A DNA stretch of 64,000 nucleotides from Mixta sp. Marseille-Q2659 (GTDB lineage: Bacteria; Pseudomonadota; Gammaproteobacteria; Enterobacterales; Enterobacteriaceae), in assembly GCF_940807255.1 (NCBI RefSeq), contig NZ_CALNWY010000001.1, positions 124,001 through 188,000 of the forward strand, read 5' to 3'. Shown piece by piece: positions 51,893 through 64,000 of the stretch. The translations under genes and the position numbers were made by a program. The notes beneath the pieces were generated by a model. It was not told where the DNA came from and did not search any database. It saw only the letters and a list, made by a program, of their open reading frames with translations. How positions within the stretch are numbered: the stretch's first letter is position 1; the number at the start of each line of letters is the position of its first letter.

Positions 51893-52564
51893 TCAGGCAA
51901 TATTAAGATATTTGTGCGTCTGCATAGAGAGACGCCAGTTACGGGCGATGCAGGTGGCGATGCAAAGCCGGGTTGCATCCTCTTTCTGGCTGATCGGCTG
52001 CAGTGCAATAATGCGCGCTTTATCATCCTGCAAACGGGCCAGCAGTTCGTCCAGCGCATCAATATCACGCTGACGGGCAACCGGATGCTTAATCTCGTCG
52101 GCCCGTACCAGCGCCTGATCCAGCACATCATAGCCGCCGCGCATATTGACTTTGGGCGACACCGTTACCCAGGTTTCCGCCGTGCAACGCACCGGATGCG
52201 TTCCGCTGGTTTCAATCTGACAGCTGAAGCCCGCCTGCTGTAGCGCGGCGGTCAGCGGTGTAAGATCGTGAATGCAGGGCTCGCCGCCGGTGATTACCAC
52301 GTGACGCGCGGTCCACTGCTGCTGTTCGATGGTCTGCAATAACGCTGCCGCATCCGCAGCGCCCCAGGCATCGCTTTCGACCGTTTTAAGCAGAATATCG
52401 CCCAGCGCGGTTTCCCGATCGGCCAGTTTGTCCCAGGTATGTTTGGTATCGCACCAGCTACAGCCCACCGGGCAGCCCTGCAGGCGGATAAAGATTGCCG
52501 GAACGCCGGTGTAATAACCTTCGCCCTGCAACGTCTGGAACATTTCATTAATCGGGTACTGCAT
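51893..52564 (-). CDS. queE: 7-carboxy-7-deazaguanine synthase QueE
   Basis: 223 residues from the ATG at 52564 (MQYPINEMFQTLQGEG), exactly the E. coli length; an upstream TTG extension is not conserved. A radical SAM enzyme with the CxxxCxxC cluster in QGCPVGCSWCDTKH and a GGEP motif in VVITGGEPCIHDL. It converts CPH4 to CDG, following QueD, on the way to preQ0 and queuosine. Confidence 0.97.
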   Translation of the reverse strand: MQYPINEMFQTLQGEGYYTGVPAIFIRLQGCPVGCSWCDTKHTWDKLADRETALGDILLKTVESDAWGAADAAALLQTIEQQQWTARHVVITGGEPCIHDLTPLTAALQQAGFSCQIETSGTHPVRCTAETWVTVSPKVNMRGGYDVLDQALVRADEIKHPVARQRDIDALDELLARLQDDKARIIALQPISQKEDATRLCIATCIARNWRLSMQTHKYLNIA

Positions 52565-52736
52565 GATGGTCTCGCGCTGGAAAAACAAGGGCGCAAATTA
52601 TGGCAGATTGCTGACCGCACGCCAAACCAGATGGTGAAAAAAAGCCCGGATGCTTTAGCTTCAGATGCGGTAATAGCAGGAGGGAACGAGCTTCGCTTGT
52701 TATGTATGCTGACATTACGGCGATCTTCGTCAGAAT

Positions 52737-52767
52737 GTAAAAAGCCCCGCCGAAGCGGGGCTTTTTT
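52737..52767. terminator. Terminator after eno
   Basis: AAAAAGCCCCGC-CGAA-GCGGGGCTTTTTT, symmetrical, with a strong T-run in both directions. It ends eno on the minus strand about 37 bases after its stop. Confidence 0.93.
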
Positions 52768-52803
52768 GCATAGCGGCGAACCTTGTCGCCGCCTGCCGGT
52801 CAA

Positions 52804-54163
<1,360 letters not shown>

Positions 54164-54175
54164 TTATAAAAACTC

Positions 54176-56095
<1,920 letters not shown>

Positions 56096-56153
56096 TAAAG
56101 CCTCCGCGTCAGGAATGACAGGGAGGCTCCAGGGATGAATTGACGACGTCTTT
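56096..56153. repeat. Dispersed about 60-bp repeat, copy B
   Basis: TAAAGCCTCCGCGTCAGGAA... ending GACGACGTCTTT, similar to 45325-45385. Its end overlaps the mazG stop codon (56152-56154). Confidence 0.75.
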
Positions 56154-56946
56154 ATGAAGCGGCCTTTTCACCCACTTTTACCTGTTGCCAGGCGGCTTCC
56201 ATCTGCTCCAGCGAGGCATCGCTCATATTCATGCCCTGGGCGGCGATAATCTGCTCTACCTGACGAAAGCGGCGTTCGAACTTCAGGTTGGCCTTCTGCA
56301 ATGCCGTTTCCGCCTTCGTCCCTAAATGCCGCGCCAGATTAACAGTGGCGAACAGCAGATCGCCTACCTCTTCCTCCAGCTTCGCCTCATCGATTACCGC
56401 CTGCTGCGCTTCGTGCATCACCTCATCGATCTCTTCATGCACTTTATCGACCACTGGCCCCAGCGTCGTCCAGTCAAAACCCACGCTGTGACAACGCTTC
56501 TGAATTTTTTGCGCGCGCATCAGCGCAGGCAATGCCTGAGGAATATCGTCCAGCGCAGAGTGCTGCGACTTCTCAGCGCGCTCCTGCTGCTTAATCTGCT
56601 CCCAGTTCTGCAACACCTCTTCGCTATCTTTAACCTGCACGTCGGCGAAAATATGCGGATGGCGACGTTCCAGCTTATCGGCAATACCATGACAAATATC
56701 GTCAAAGGTAAACCGCCCCTCCTCGCGCGCCATCTGCGCGTAAAAAACGACCTGAAACAGCAGATCGCCTAACTCCCCACGCAGATCGTCATAATCTTCG
56801 CGCTGAATGGCATCGATCACCTCATAGGTCTCTTCCAGCGTATAAGGGGCGATAGTGGCGTAAGTTTGTTGACGATCCCAGGGGCAGCCGTGCTGCGGAT
56901 CGCGCAGGGTCTGCATAATAGTCAGCAGACGATCAAGAGCAGTCAT
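56152..56946 (-). CDS. mazG: Nucleoside triphosphate pyrophosphohydrolase MazG
   Basis: 264 residues from the ATG at 56946 (MTALDRLLTIM); the extension upstream is not conserved. Two tandem MazG domains with the metal-binding EExxE/ExxD sets in YTLEETYEVIDAI, ELGDLLFQVVFYAQ and KLEEEVGDLLFATVNLARHL. It hydrolyses NTPs and in E. coli lowers ppGpp accumulation. It lies after relA as in E. coli but without the mazEF toxin-antitoxin pair between them, so the name here reflects only the hydrolase. Confidence 0.96.
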   Translation of the reverse strand: MTALDRLLTIMQTLRDPQHGCPWDRQQTYATIAPYTLEETYEVIDAIQREDYDDLRGELGDLLFQVVFYAQMAREEGRFTFDDICHGIADKLERRHPHIFADVQVKDSEEVLQNWEQIKQQERAEKSQHSALDDIPQALPALMRAQKIQKRCHSVGFDWTTLGPVVDKVHEEIDEVMHEAQQAVIDEAKLEEEVGDLLFATVNLARHLGTKAETALQKANLKFERRFRQVEQIIAAQGMNMSDASLEQMEAAWQQVKVGEKAAS

Positions 56947-57009
56947 AACGATACCTTCATGAAAAGCGAGACCGGCATGGCGCATAAACGGCCATGCCGA
57001 TTCAGAGAA

Positions 57010-59241
57010 TTAGTGCAGACGCCGGGCGTCGATAATATCAGGAACCTGATTAAGGCGTGCCAGCACGCGTCCCAGCACCTGCTGATTGTAAATCTCAATA
57101 TCCATATCAATGGTGGCCAGCTGCTTACGCGTATCGCTGCGGCTTGATACGCCAAGGACATTAACCTTCTCATTAGCAAGAATGGTGGTAATGTCGCGCA
57201 GCAGCCCGCTGCGATCGTTGGCGGTCACACGCACCACCAGCGAGTAACCGCTGGAGTAGCTCTCGCCCCACACCGCATCCACGATACGCTCCGGCGCATG
57301 CGACATCAGTTCCGCCAGCTGATCGCAGTCGGCGCGGTGAATAGAAATGCCACGCCCCTGAGTAATAAAGCCGACAATATCGTCGCCGGGAATCGGCTGA
57401 CAGCAGCGAGCGATATGGTGCATTAAATTGCCGACGCCTTCGACCACCACGCGCCCGCTCTCTTTGCCAGAACGCTGCGGCGTATGGCTTTTCTGCGTCA
57501 GCTGACGCAGCGCCTCGCGATCTTCTTCCTCCGCGCTTGGCTTATTCAGCTTCGCCTGCAGGAAGTTCACCATTTGATTCAGGCGAATATCGCCGCCGCC
57601 AATGGCTGCCAGCAGCTCATCCAGCGTGCCGACGTTATAACGCGGCAGCAGCAGCTTCTCCGCCTCTTTCAGACTGATATCCAGCTGATTTAGCTCGTTA
57701 TCCAGAATCTGGCGGCCTGCGATAATATTCTTATCGCGATCCTGCTTACGGAACCAGGCGTGGATTTTGGAGCGGCCACGGCTGGTGGTCACATAGCCGA
57801 GATTAGGATTCAGCCAGTCACGGCTGGGATTCGGCTGCTTCTGCGTAATGATTTCAATCTGATCGCCCATCTGCAGCTGATAGGTGAACGGCACAATGCG
57901 TCCGCCGATTTTCGCGCCGATGCAGCGATGACCAATATCGCTGTGAATATGGTAGGCAAAATCAAGCGGCGTCGAACCGGCAGGCAGATCGACCACGTCG
58001 CCTTTCGGCGTAAAGACATAGACGCGATCGTCAAAGACCTGGCTGCGTACCTCTTCCAGCAGCTCGCCGGTATCGGCCATCTCCTCCTGCCAGGCGATCA
58101 GCTTACGCAGCCAGGCGATGCGTTCTTCATGGCCCTGCGCGCCGCGCGCCTGTCCACCGGAGCCTTCCTTATATTTCCAGTGAGCGGCCACGCCCAGCTC
58201 GGCATCTTCATGCATCTGACGCGTGCGGATCTGTATCTCAACGGTTTTGCCGCCGGGGCCCAGCACGACCGTATGGATCGACTGATAGCCGTTGGGTTTC
58301 GGGTTCGCCACATAATCATCAAACTCATCCGGCAGATGGCGATACAGCGTATGCACAATGCCCAGCGCGCCGTAACAGTCCTGCAGTCGTTCCGCGACAA
58401 TACGCACCGCGCGCACGTCAAACAGCTCATCAAACGCCAGCGATTTTTTCTGCATCTTGCGCCAGATGCTGTAGATATGTTTCGGGCGCCCGTAAACCTC
58501 CGCCTTGACGCCTTCGCGCGCCATCTCGGTACGCAGGCTCTCCACAAAGGTTTCAATATACTGCTCGCGGTCGATGCGGCGCTCATGCAGCAGTTTTGCG
58601 ATGCGCTTATATTCTTCCGGGCGAAGATAGCGGAAGCAGAAATCTTCCAGCTCCCACTTAAGCTGACCGATACCAAGGCGGTTAGCTAACGGCGCGTAGA
58701 TATTGGTACACTCTTTCGCCGCCAGCACGCGCTCGTCTTCCGGCGCATCCTTCATTTCGCGCAGATGCGCAATACGCTCGGCCAGCTTGATGACCACGCA
58801 GCGGAAATCTTCCACCATCGCCAGCAGCATACGGCGCACGTTATCGACCTGCTCAGAAGCCATGGAGTCGTTATGGATCGCCTTCAGCTGGCGAATCGCA
58901 TCCATATCGCGCACGCCATGCACCAGCGAAACGATCGCTTTACCAAAGGTTTCTTCCAGCTTTTCTTCGGAAACGACATTGGCATCCGCCAGCGGAAAAA
59001 CCAGCGCGGCGCGCAATGTGTCATTGTCCATGCTGAGCATCGACAGAATTTCGACCATCTCGATACCGCGCCACAGCAGCAGCGCCTGATCGGGATGCGA
59101 TTGGGTGACCGCTTCACAATATCGCCAGGTATCGGCCAGTCGTTCACTTGATTGCGGGTTCACGATCCCCAAACTGGTGATCCATTGATCGAGCGCGAAC
59201 TCACCCGCCGTATTCAAATGTGCGCTTCTTACCGCAACCAT
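57010..59241 (-). CDS. relA: (p)ppGpp synthetase I RelA
   Basis: 743 residues from the ATG at 59241 (MVAVRSAHLN), with AGGAGAGG upstream. Domain order: HD pseudo-hydrolase (degenerate, as in E. coli RelA), synthetase with GRPKHIYSIWRKM and NPKPNGYQSIHTVV, TGS (VYVFTPKGDVVDLPAGSTPLDFAY), a zinc-finger/alpha-helical region with CCQPIPGD, and a C-terminal ACT/RRM domain. It makes ppGpp on stalled ribosomes. Divergence from the E. coli protein lies mainly in linkers. Confidence 0.98.
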   Translation of the reverse strand: MVAVRSAHLNTAGEFALDQWITSLGIVNPQSSERLADTWRYCEAVTQSHPDQALLLWRGIEMVEILSMLSMDNDTLRAALVFPLADANVVSEEKLEETFGKAIVSLVHGVRDMDAIRQLKAIHNDSMASEQVDNVRRMLLAMVEDFRCVVIKLAERIAHLREMKDAPEDERVLAAKECTNIYAPLANRLGIGQLKWELEDFCFRYLRPEEYKRIAKLLHERRIDREQYIETFVESLRTEMAREGVKAEVYGRPKHIYSIWRKMQKKSLAFDELFDVRAVRIVAERLQDCYGALGIVHTLYRHLPDEFDDYVANPKPNGYQSIHTVVLGPGGKTVEIQIRTRQMHEDAELGVAAHWKYKEGSGGQARGAQGHEERIAWLRKLIAWQEEMADTGELLEEVRSQVFDDRVYVFTPKGDVVDLPAGSTPLDFAYHIHSDIGHRCIGAKIGGRIVPFTYQLQMGDQIEIITQKQPNPSRDWLNPNLGYVTTSRGRSKIHAWFRKQDRDKNIIAGRQILDNELNQLDISLKEAEKLLLPRYNVGTLDELLAAIGGGDIRLNQMVNFLQAKLNKPSAEEEDREALRQLTQKSHTPQRSGKESGRVVVEGVGNLMHHIARCCQPIPGDDIVGFITQGRGISIHRADCDQLAELMSHAPERIVDAVWGESYSSGYSLVVRVTANDRSGLLRDITTILANEKVNVLGVSSRSDTRKQLATIDMDIEIYNQQVLGRVLARLNQVPDIIDARRLH

Positions 59242-59269
59242 AACCTCTCCTGGCAACCTGTAAAGATAC

Positions 59270-60586
59270 TTATGTTTTACTGAATAGCACCATGGATTCA
59301 AGATGACCGGTATGCGGGAACATATCGAGCATCGCGACCTTTGCTAACTGGTAACCGGCCGACAGCAGTATCTGGCTGTCGCGGGCAAGTGTAGTCGGGT
59401 TACAGGAAACGTAAACAATACGTTGCGGAGCAAGTTTAGCGATATGTTGCATCACGCCGCCTGCGCCCGCTCGTGCCGGATCCAGCAACACCTTATCAAA
59501 CCCTTGCGCCGCCCAGGGCTGGCGCGTCACATCTTCTTCCAGGTTCTCATGAAAAAAGGTGACATTTTCAAGACCATTCAGCTTGGCATTATACGCACCT
59601 TGTGCAGTTAAAGCTGCTACGCCCTCCACACCGACAACATTTAAAACACTTTTCGCCAGGGGGAGCGTAAAATTTCCCATACCGCAAAACAGATCCAGCA
59701 CGCGATCGGTCGGCTGCGGATCGAGCCATTCCAGCGCCTTCGCTACCATTTTTTGGTTTACCGCATCGTTCACCTGGATGAAATCACGCGGGCTGAAAGT
59801 TAACTTTAACTGATGTGACTGATAGTAAGGCGGCTCGCCGGTCACCTGCTCAAGCTGCTCGCTGTCGGGCGCTAAAAAGAGCGCCAGCCGATGCTCATGC
59901 GAAAAACGTTCCAGCTTTTGCCGATCGCCGTCGCTCAATGCATCAAGATGGCGCAAAACCAGCACCGGACCATTATCCGCCTGCACCAGCTCGACATGTC
60001 CGAGACGCCGCACCGTCTGTAACGAGGAGAGACAGGCTTTGAGCGGTGCCAGTAACGCATCAAGTTCGGGCTTTAAAATGGGGCAATGATCGATGGAAAC
60101 CAGCTCGTTAGAGGCGGTTTTACGAAAACCCATCTGCAGCGTCTGCGTTTTCGGCTGATAGTGCAGACCCAGCCGTGCGCGGCGGCGATAGCCATAAGCG
60201 TTATCGCCGATGATTTCATCAACCGTCGCCTGCTGACCGGTTTCCCGCGTCAGCAAGTGAGCCAGCGCCCTGGCCTTGCTCTGCTGCTGCAGCGCCTGCG
60301 ATGCATGCTGCTGCTGACAGCCGCCACACACCGTAAAATAAGGGCAGCGCGGCGTTACCCGTTCCGGGCTGGATTGTAAAATTCGTCGGGCGCGGCCGCG
60401 CGCGTACTGGCGCTTATCTTCCTGTAGCTCAACCTCAACCTGCTCGCCCGGCAAAGCGCCACTGACAAATAGCGTCTTGCCCTGGTGACGTGCTACGCCC
60501 TGGCCAAAAGCATCCAGATCATGAATAGTGACCGTAATTGTTTGTCGGGTCGTCACACGCCGTTTTGCGGAGTAGAATTGCGCCAT
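59270..60586 (-). CDS. rlmD: 23S rRNA (uracil1939-C5)-methyltransferase RlmD (RumA)
   Basis: 438 residues. An N-terminal TRAM domain (about 15-70), FeS-binding cysteines ([10 protein letters not shown] and DHCP), and a class I methyltransferase with [24 protein letters not shown] and the nucleophile Cys in [11 protein letters not shown]. It methylates U1939 of 23S rRNA. It is 28 bases upstream of relA, the same order as in E. coli, and divergent from barA. Confidence 0.97.
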   Translation of the reverse strand: MAQFYSAKRRVTTRQTITVTIHDLDAFGQGVARHQGKTLFVSGALPGEQVEVELQEDKRQYARGRARRILQSSPERVTPRCPYFTVCGGCQQQHASQALQQQSKARALAHLLTRETGQQATVDEIIGDNAYGYRRRARLGLHYQPKTQTLQMGFRKTASNELVSIDHCPILKPELDALLAPLKACLSSLQTVRRLGHVELVQADNGPVLVLRHLDALSDGDRQKLERFSHEHRLALFLAPDSEQLEQVTGEPPYYQSHQLKLTFSPRDFIQVNDAVNQKMVAKALEWLDPQPTDRVLDLFCGMGNFTLPLAKSVLNVVGVEGVAALTAQGAYNAKLNGLENVTFFHENLEEDVTRQPWAAQGFDKVLLDPARAGAGGVMQHIAKLAPQRIVYVSCNPTTLARDSQILLSAGYQLAKVAMLDMFPHTGHLESMVLFSKT

Positions 60587-60676
60587 AGTGGAATAGAATC
60601 TCTGAATAATTGCTATGCGAAGTGACGCCGGTTTACAGCGTTACCGCCCGGCGCGATTGTCTCATACCGGACTACC

Positions 60677-63406
60677 ATGACCAAATACAGCCTGCGGGCA
60701 AGGATGATGATTTTAATACTGGCACCGACCCTGTTGATTGGTTTGCTGCTCAGTACTTTTTTTGTTGTACATCGCTATAACGAGCTACAGCGACAGCTGG
60801 TGGATGCCGGCGCGAATATTATCGAGCCGCTGGCGGTCTCCAGCGAATATGGTATGACCTTTCACAGCCGCGAATCGGTGCGGCAGCTGGTGAGCCTGCT
60901 GCATCGACGTCATTCTGACATCGTGCGCGCGATTACGGTTTTTGATGATAAAAACCAGATCTTTGTCACCTCGAACTATCACCTGAACCAGAATCTGTTA
61001 CGCCTGCCCAGTATCGATAAAATGCCCAGCCTGACGGTGATTGAACGTCACGGCAATGTCATGGTGCTGCGCACGCCGATTGTTTCCGAAAGCTATTACC
61101 CGGATGAATCGCCAGGAGGTAAAGCCAAGCCGACCGGCAATCCGCTCGGCTATGTGGCGATTGAACTGGATTTGCAGTCGGTCAGGCTCCAGCAATATAA
61201 AGAGGTCTTTGTCTCCACGCTGCTGCTGCTGTTTTGCCTCTGCATTGCCATGATGTTCGCCTATCGGCTAATGCGTGACGTCACCGGACCGATTCGCAAC
61301 ATGGTCAGCACCGTAGACCGCATTCGACGCGGCCAGCTCGACAGCCGCGTTGAGGGCTATATGCTTGGCGAGCTGGATATGCTGAAGAACGGCATTAACG
61401 CCATGGCGATGTCTCTGACGGCTTACCATGAAGAGATGCAGCAGAATATCGATCAGGCGACCTCCGACCTGCGCGAAACGCTGGAGCAGATGGAAATACA
61501 GAACGTAGAGCTGGATCTGGCCAAACGCCGCGCGCAGGAGGCGGCGCGCATTAAGTCTGAATTCCTGGCCAATATGTCGCACGAACTACGCACGCCGCTT
61601 AATGGCGTAATCGGCTTTACGCGTCAGACGCTTAAAACGCCGCTCACCTCAACCCAGCGCGACTACCTGCATACCATTGAGCGATCGGCCAATAATCTGC
61701 TCAGTATTATCAATGATGTACTGGATTTCTCGAAGCTGGAAGCCGGTAAGCTGGTGCTGGAATCGATTCCGTTCCCGCTGCGCGCGACGCTGGATGAAAC
61801 CCTGGTGCTGCTGGCGCCTTCCGCGCACGATAAAGGGCTGGAGCTGACGATTAACGTACAGGGCGAAGTGCCGGATAACGTGATTGGCGATCCGCTGCGC
61901 CTGCAACAGATTTTAACCAACCTGATCGGCAACGCGGTGAAATTCACCGAGCGCGGCAATATCGATATTCGCGTGGAAAAACGCGGCATAAGCAACAGCA
62001 GCGTCGAAATTGAGGTGCAGGTTCACGATACCGGGATCGGCATTGCGGAAAAACAGCAGTCGCAGCTGTTCCAGGCCTTCCGTCAGGCCGACGCCAGTAT
62101 TTCCCGCCGCCACGGCGGCACCGGCCTGGGGCTGGTAATCACCCAGAAACTGGTAAAAGAGATGGGCGGCACCATCGCTTTCCATAGCCGCCTGGGACAG
62201 GGTTCAACCTTCTGGTTCCATATCAGTCTGGCGCTAAATCCGAATGCGGCCAGCGATCCGCGCGCGCTGGATGGGCTACGCGGCAAGCGTATTGCCTATG
62301 TCGAAGCCAACCCGGCGGCGGCGCAGGCCACGCTGGATATTTTGAGTTCGATGCCTCTGAAGGTGAGCTACAGTCTGACATTCGAAGGCATAACCGAGGC
62401 GCATTACGATATGTTGCTGGTCGGCCTGCCGGTTAACCTCAGCACCGACAATGTACTGTCGCAGGCGTTTATCAACAGCCTGACGACGCGCGCTGACAGC
62501 GTGATCCTTGCTCTGCCCAGCCAGATGCTGCTGCAGGCGGAACTGCTGAAAACGCGCGGCATTGCAGCCTGTCTGAGCAAGCCGGTAACGCGCACGCGGC
62601 TGCTGCCAGTGCTGCTCGATTTGCACGCGCGCAAACTATACGATCTGCCCAGCCGCGCCCGATTGCCGCTTTCGGTAATGGCGGTAGATGACAATCCGGC
62701 CAACCTGAAGCTGATTGGCGCCCTGCTGGAGGAGCAGGTTGAAAATATTGTGCTGTGCGACAGCGGCGAAAAAGCAATCGCCGTCGCGCGTGAGCAGGCG
62801 CTGGACATTATCTTAATGGATATTCAGATGCCGGAAATCGACGGCATTCGCGCCAGCGAACAGATCCGGGAACTGCCTCAGCATACCAATACGCCAATTA
62901 TCGCCGTTACCGCGCATGCTATTGACGGCGAACGCGAACACTTAATTAAGGCGGGCATGAATGATTACCTTGCCAAGCCGATTGATGAGGTGAAACTCAG
63001 CCATTTGCTGGCGCGTTATTCGCCGACGCTTCCAGCCTCTGCACCGGAAACGCCGACCATTTCCCCTTCACTTGACTGGCAGCTCGCGCTACGTCAGGCG
63101 GCAAATAAGCCCGACCTGGCGCGCGATTTGCTAAGAATGCTGCTGGATTTTCTGCCTGAAGTCCGGGAAAAAGTCGAACAGAGCCTGGCGGAAAACCGGC
63201 AGAACGGCCTGCGGGAGATCATTCATAAGCTGCACGGCAGCGCCAGCTACAGCGGTGTGCCGCGTATGAAGCAGCTCTGTCTCCAGATTGAACACAACCT
63301 GCGGCTGGATGGCGATGTCACCGCTCTGGAGCCTGAACTGCTGGAACTGTTGGATGAAATGGATAATGTGGCGCGGGAAGCGCGCCACCTGTTGAGTCAG
63401 GAGTGA
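60677..63406 (+). CDS. barA: Hybrid sensor histidine kinase BarA
   Basis: 909 residues. Two membrane helices (about 10-31 and 178-197) enclose a periplasmic sensor region, then HAMP (about 198-250), histidine kinase with His302 in [10 protein letters not shown], the ATPase boxes NAVKF and DTGIGI, a degenerate receiver-like linker (about 535-650), a receiver with Asp715 ([11 protein letters not shown]) and an HPt domain with His853 ([10 protein letters not shown]). All phosphorelay residues are intact. It drives UvrY and thus the Csr system; CsrA is encoded at 22.4 kb. Confidence 0.97.
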   Translation: MTKYSLRARMMILILAPTLLIGLLLSTFFVVHRYNELQRQLVDAGANIIEPLAVSSEYGMTFHSRESVRQLVSLLHRRHSDIVRAITVFDDKNQIFVTSNYHLNQNLLRLPSIDKMPSLTVIERHGNVMVLRTPIVSESYYPDESPGGKAKPTGNPLGYVAIELDLQSVRLQQYKEVFVSTLLLLFCLCIAMMFAYRLMRDVTGPIRNMVSTVDRIRRGQLDSRVEGYMLGELDMLKNGINAMAMSLTAYHEEMQQNIDQATSDLRETLEQMEIQNVELDLAKRRAQEAARIKSEFLANMSHELRTPLNGVIGFTRQTLKTPLTSTQRDYLHTIERSANNLLSIINDVLDFSKLEAGKLVLESIPFPLRATLDETLVLLAPSAHDKGLELTINVQGEVPDNVIGDPLRLQQILTNLIGNAVKFTERGNIDIRVEKRGISNSSVEIEVQVHDTGIGIAEKQQSQLFQAFRQADASISRRHGGTGLGLVITQKLVKEMGGTIAFHSRLGQGSTFWFHISLALNPNAASDPRALDGLRGKRIAYVEANPAAAQATLDILSSMPLKVSYSLTFEGITEAHYDMLLVGLPVNLSTDNVLSQAFINSLTTRADSVILALPSQMLLQAELLKTRGIAACLSKPVTRTRLLPVLLDLHARKLYDLPSRARLPLSVMAVDDNPANLKLIGALLEEQVENIVLCDSGEKAIAVAREQALDIILMDIQMPEIDGIRASEQIRELPQHTNTPIIAVTAHAIDGEREHLIKAGMNDYLAKPIDEVKLSHLLARYSPTLPASAPETPTISPSLDWQLALRQAANKPDLARDLLRMLLDFLPEVREKVEQSLAENRQNGLREIIHKLHGSASYSGVPRMKQLCLQIEHNLRLDGDVTALEPELLELLDEMDNVAREARHLLSQE

Positions 63407-64000
63407 TTAAAGGCCTGGCCAATTTTCAGGGTTGCGGCGATATTGCGTGCCGTCATACGTACGTTTTGCGCCGCGTTATCCAGCGCCTCCTCCAGCGTAC
63501 AAATGGAATAAAGCACGCTGTACACCGCATCGATGCCGTGCTGATGCACGACGCCAACGTCCGCCGTCAGGCTGCCGGCAATCCCGATTACCGGTTTGTT
63601 ATAGCGCCTGGCGACGTTCGCCACGCCAATCGGCACTTTACCGTGAATGGTTTGGCTGTCGATACGCCCTTCGCCGGTAATCACCAGCGTGGCGTCTTTT
63701 ACCAGTTCGTCCAGCCCTAACGCTTCGGTGACAATTTCGATACCACGGCGCAGTTCTGCCTGACAAAAGGCGTGCAACGCCGCGCCCATGCCGCCTGCCG
63801 CACCGCCACCGGGAATATGCAGCACATCAATATCCAGATCGCGCTGAATAATGGTCGCGTAATGGGCCAGCGCGTTATCGAGCTGGGTCACTAACGCTGG
63901 CGTCGCCCCTTTTTGCGGACCGAAAACGGCCGAGGCGCCTTCATTGCCGGTCAGTGGATTCGTCACATCGCAGGCGACTTCAAAGCGACACTGGCGTAGA
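63397..64000 (-). CDS. Glycerate 2-kinase, C-terminal part (cut by window edge)
   Basis: The visible 200 residues of a GarK/GlxK-family glycerate kinase. The frame continues past base 64000; the residues at the edge are [18 protein letters not shown]. Typical segments are [44 protein letters not shown] and [26 protein letters not shown]. It phosphorylates glycerate to 2-phosphoglycerate. It overlaps the barA 3' end by 10 bases in convergent orientation. GarK and GlxK cannot be told apart from this part. Confidence 0.93.
   Translation of the reverse strand, partial: LRQCRFEVACDVTNPLTGNEGASAVFGPQKGATPALVTQLDNALAHYATIIQRDLDIDVLHIPGGGAAGGMGAALHAFCQAELRRGIEIVTEALGLDELVKDATLVITGEGRIDSQTIHGKVPIGVANVARRYNKPVIGIAGSLTADVGVVHQHGIDAVYSVLYSICTLEEALDNAAQNVRMTARNIAATLKIGQAFNHS

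Noticed and set aside
57760-58689. A 309-codon plus-strand open frame opposite relA
   Set aside because: Antisense shadow of RelA; composition is what complementary-strand codon bias predicts.

Overview
The window is a compact chromosomal segment of a gammaproteobacterium of the order Enterobacterales. Gene order and protein sequences track Escherichia coli closely (clpB to rpsP, luxS-gshA, csrA-alaS-recX-recA, mutS/rpoS-nlpD-pcm-surE-truD-ispFD-ftsB, cysDNC, cysJIH, eno-pyrG-mazG-relA-rlmD, barA). The differences point away from E. coli itself: cysG heads the cysDNC cluster, mutS and rpoS are directly convergent, an SDR gene sits between pheA and tyrA, and a candidate type III effector follows aroF. 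I read this as Erwiniaceae (Pantoea, Mixta or Erwinia relatives). The genus is inference.

Layout. 1-9.2 kb: the clpB 5' part with a sigma-32 promoter, pgeF-rluD, bamD, raiA with a CRP site, pheL-pheA with a complete attenuator, an SDR, and tyrA-aroF with TyrR boxes. 9.5-12.1 kb: accessory segment with a GNAT acetyltransferase and a 543-residue candidate type III secreted protein preceded by an hrp-box-like promoter. 12.2-18 kb: the rpsP-rimM-trmD-rplS operon, ffh, ypjD-corB. 18-22.6 kb: luxS, the sRNA MicA with its sigma-E promoter, gshA, yqaAB, three tRNA-Arg and one tRNA-Ser, csrA. 22.8-28 kb: alaS, recX, recA with a LexA box, pncC. 28-33.5 kb: a DapA-family lyase, yjdM, mutS, rpoS. 33.5-39 kb: nlpD, pcm, surE (frameshifted), truD, ispF, ispD, ftsB. 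39-50 kb: sulfate assimilation (cysG-cysD-cysN-cysC-ygbE and cysJ-cysI-cysH) enclosing iap and a YciI-like gene. 50-64 kb: queD, an FAD oxidoreductase, queE, eno (frameshifted), pyrG, mazG, relA, rlmD, barA and the end of a glycerate kinase gene.

How the genes work together. CysDNC activate sulfate to PAPS, CysH reduces it to sulfite, and CysJI reduce sulfite to sulfide using the siroheme made by CysG, so nearly the whole pathway is encoded within 11 kb. PheA, TyrA and AroF form the phenylalanine/tyrosine branch, with attenuation on pheA and TyrR control on aroF-tyrA. RpoS, RelA, BarA, CsrA, MicA, LuxS and RaiA give the region a heavy share of stress and stationary-phase regulation.

Points of most interest: the hrp-box-linked effector candidate; three small deletions that break surE, a YciI-like gene and the normally essential eno, which suggests residual assembly indels; an Iap-like peptidase lacking the expected catalytic residues; a perfect 10-bp inverted repeat between cysG and iap; and a pair of about 60-bp dispersed repeats.
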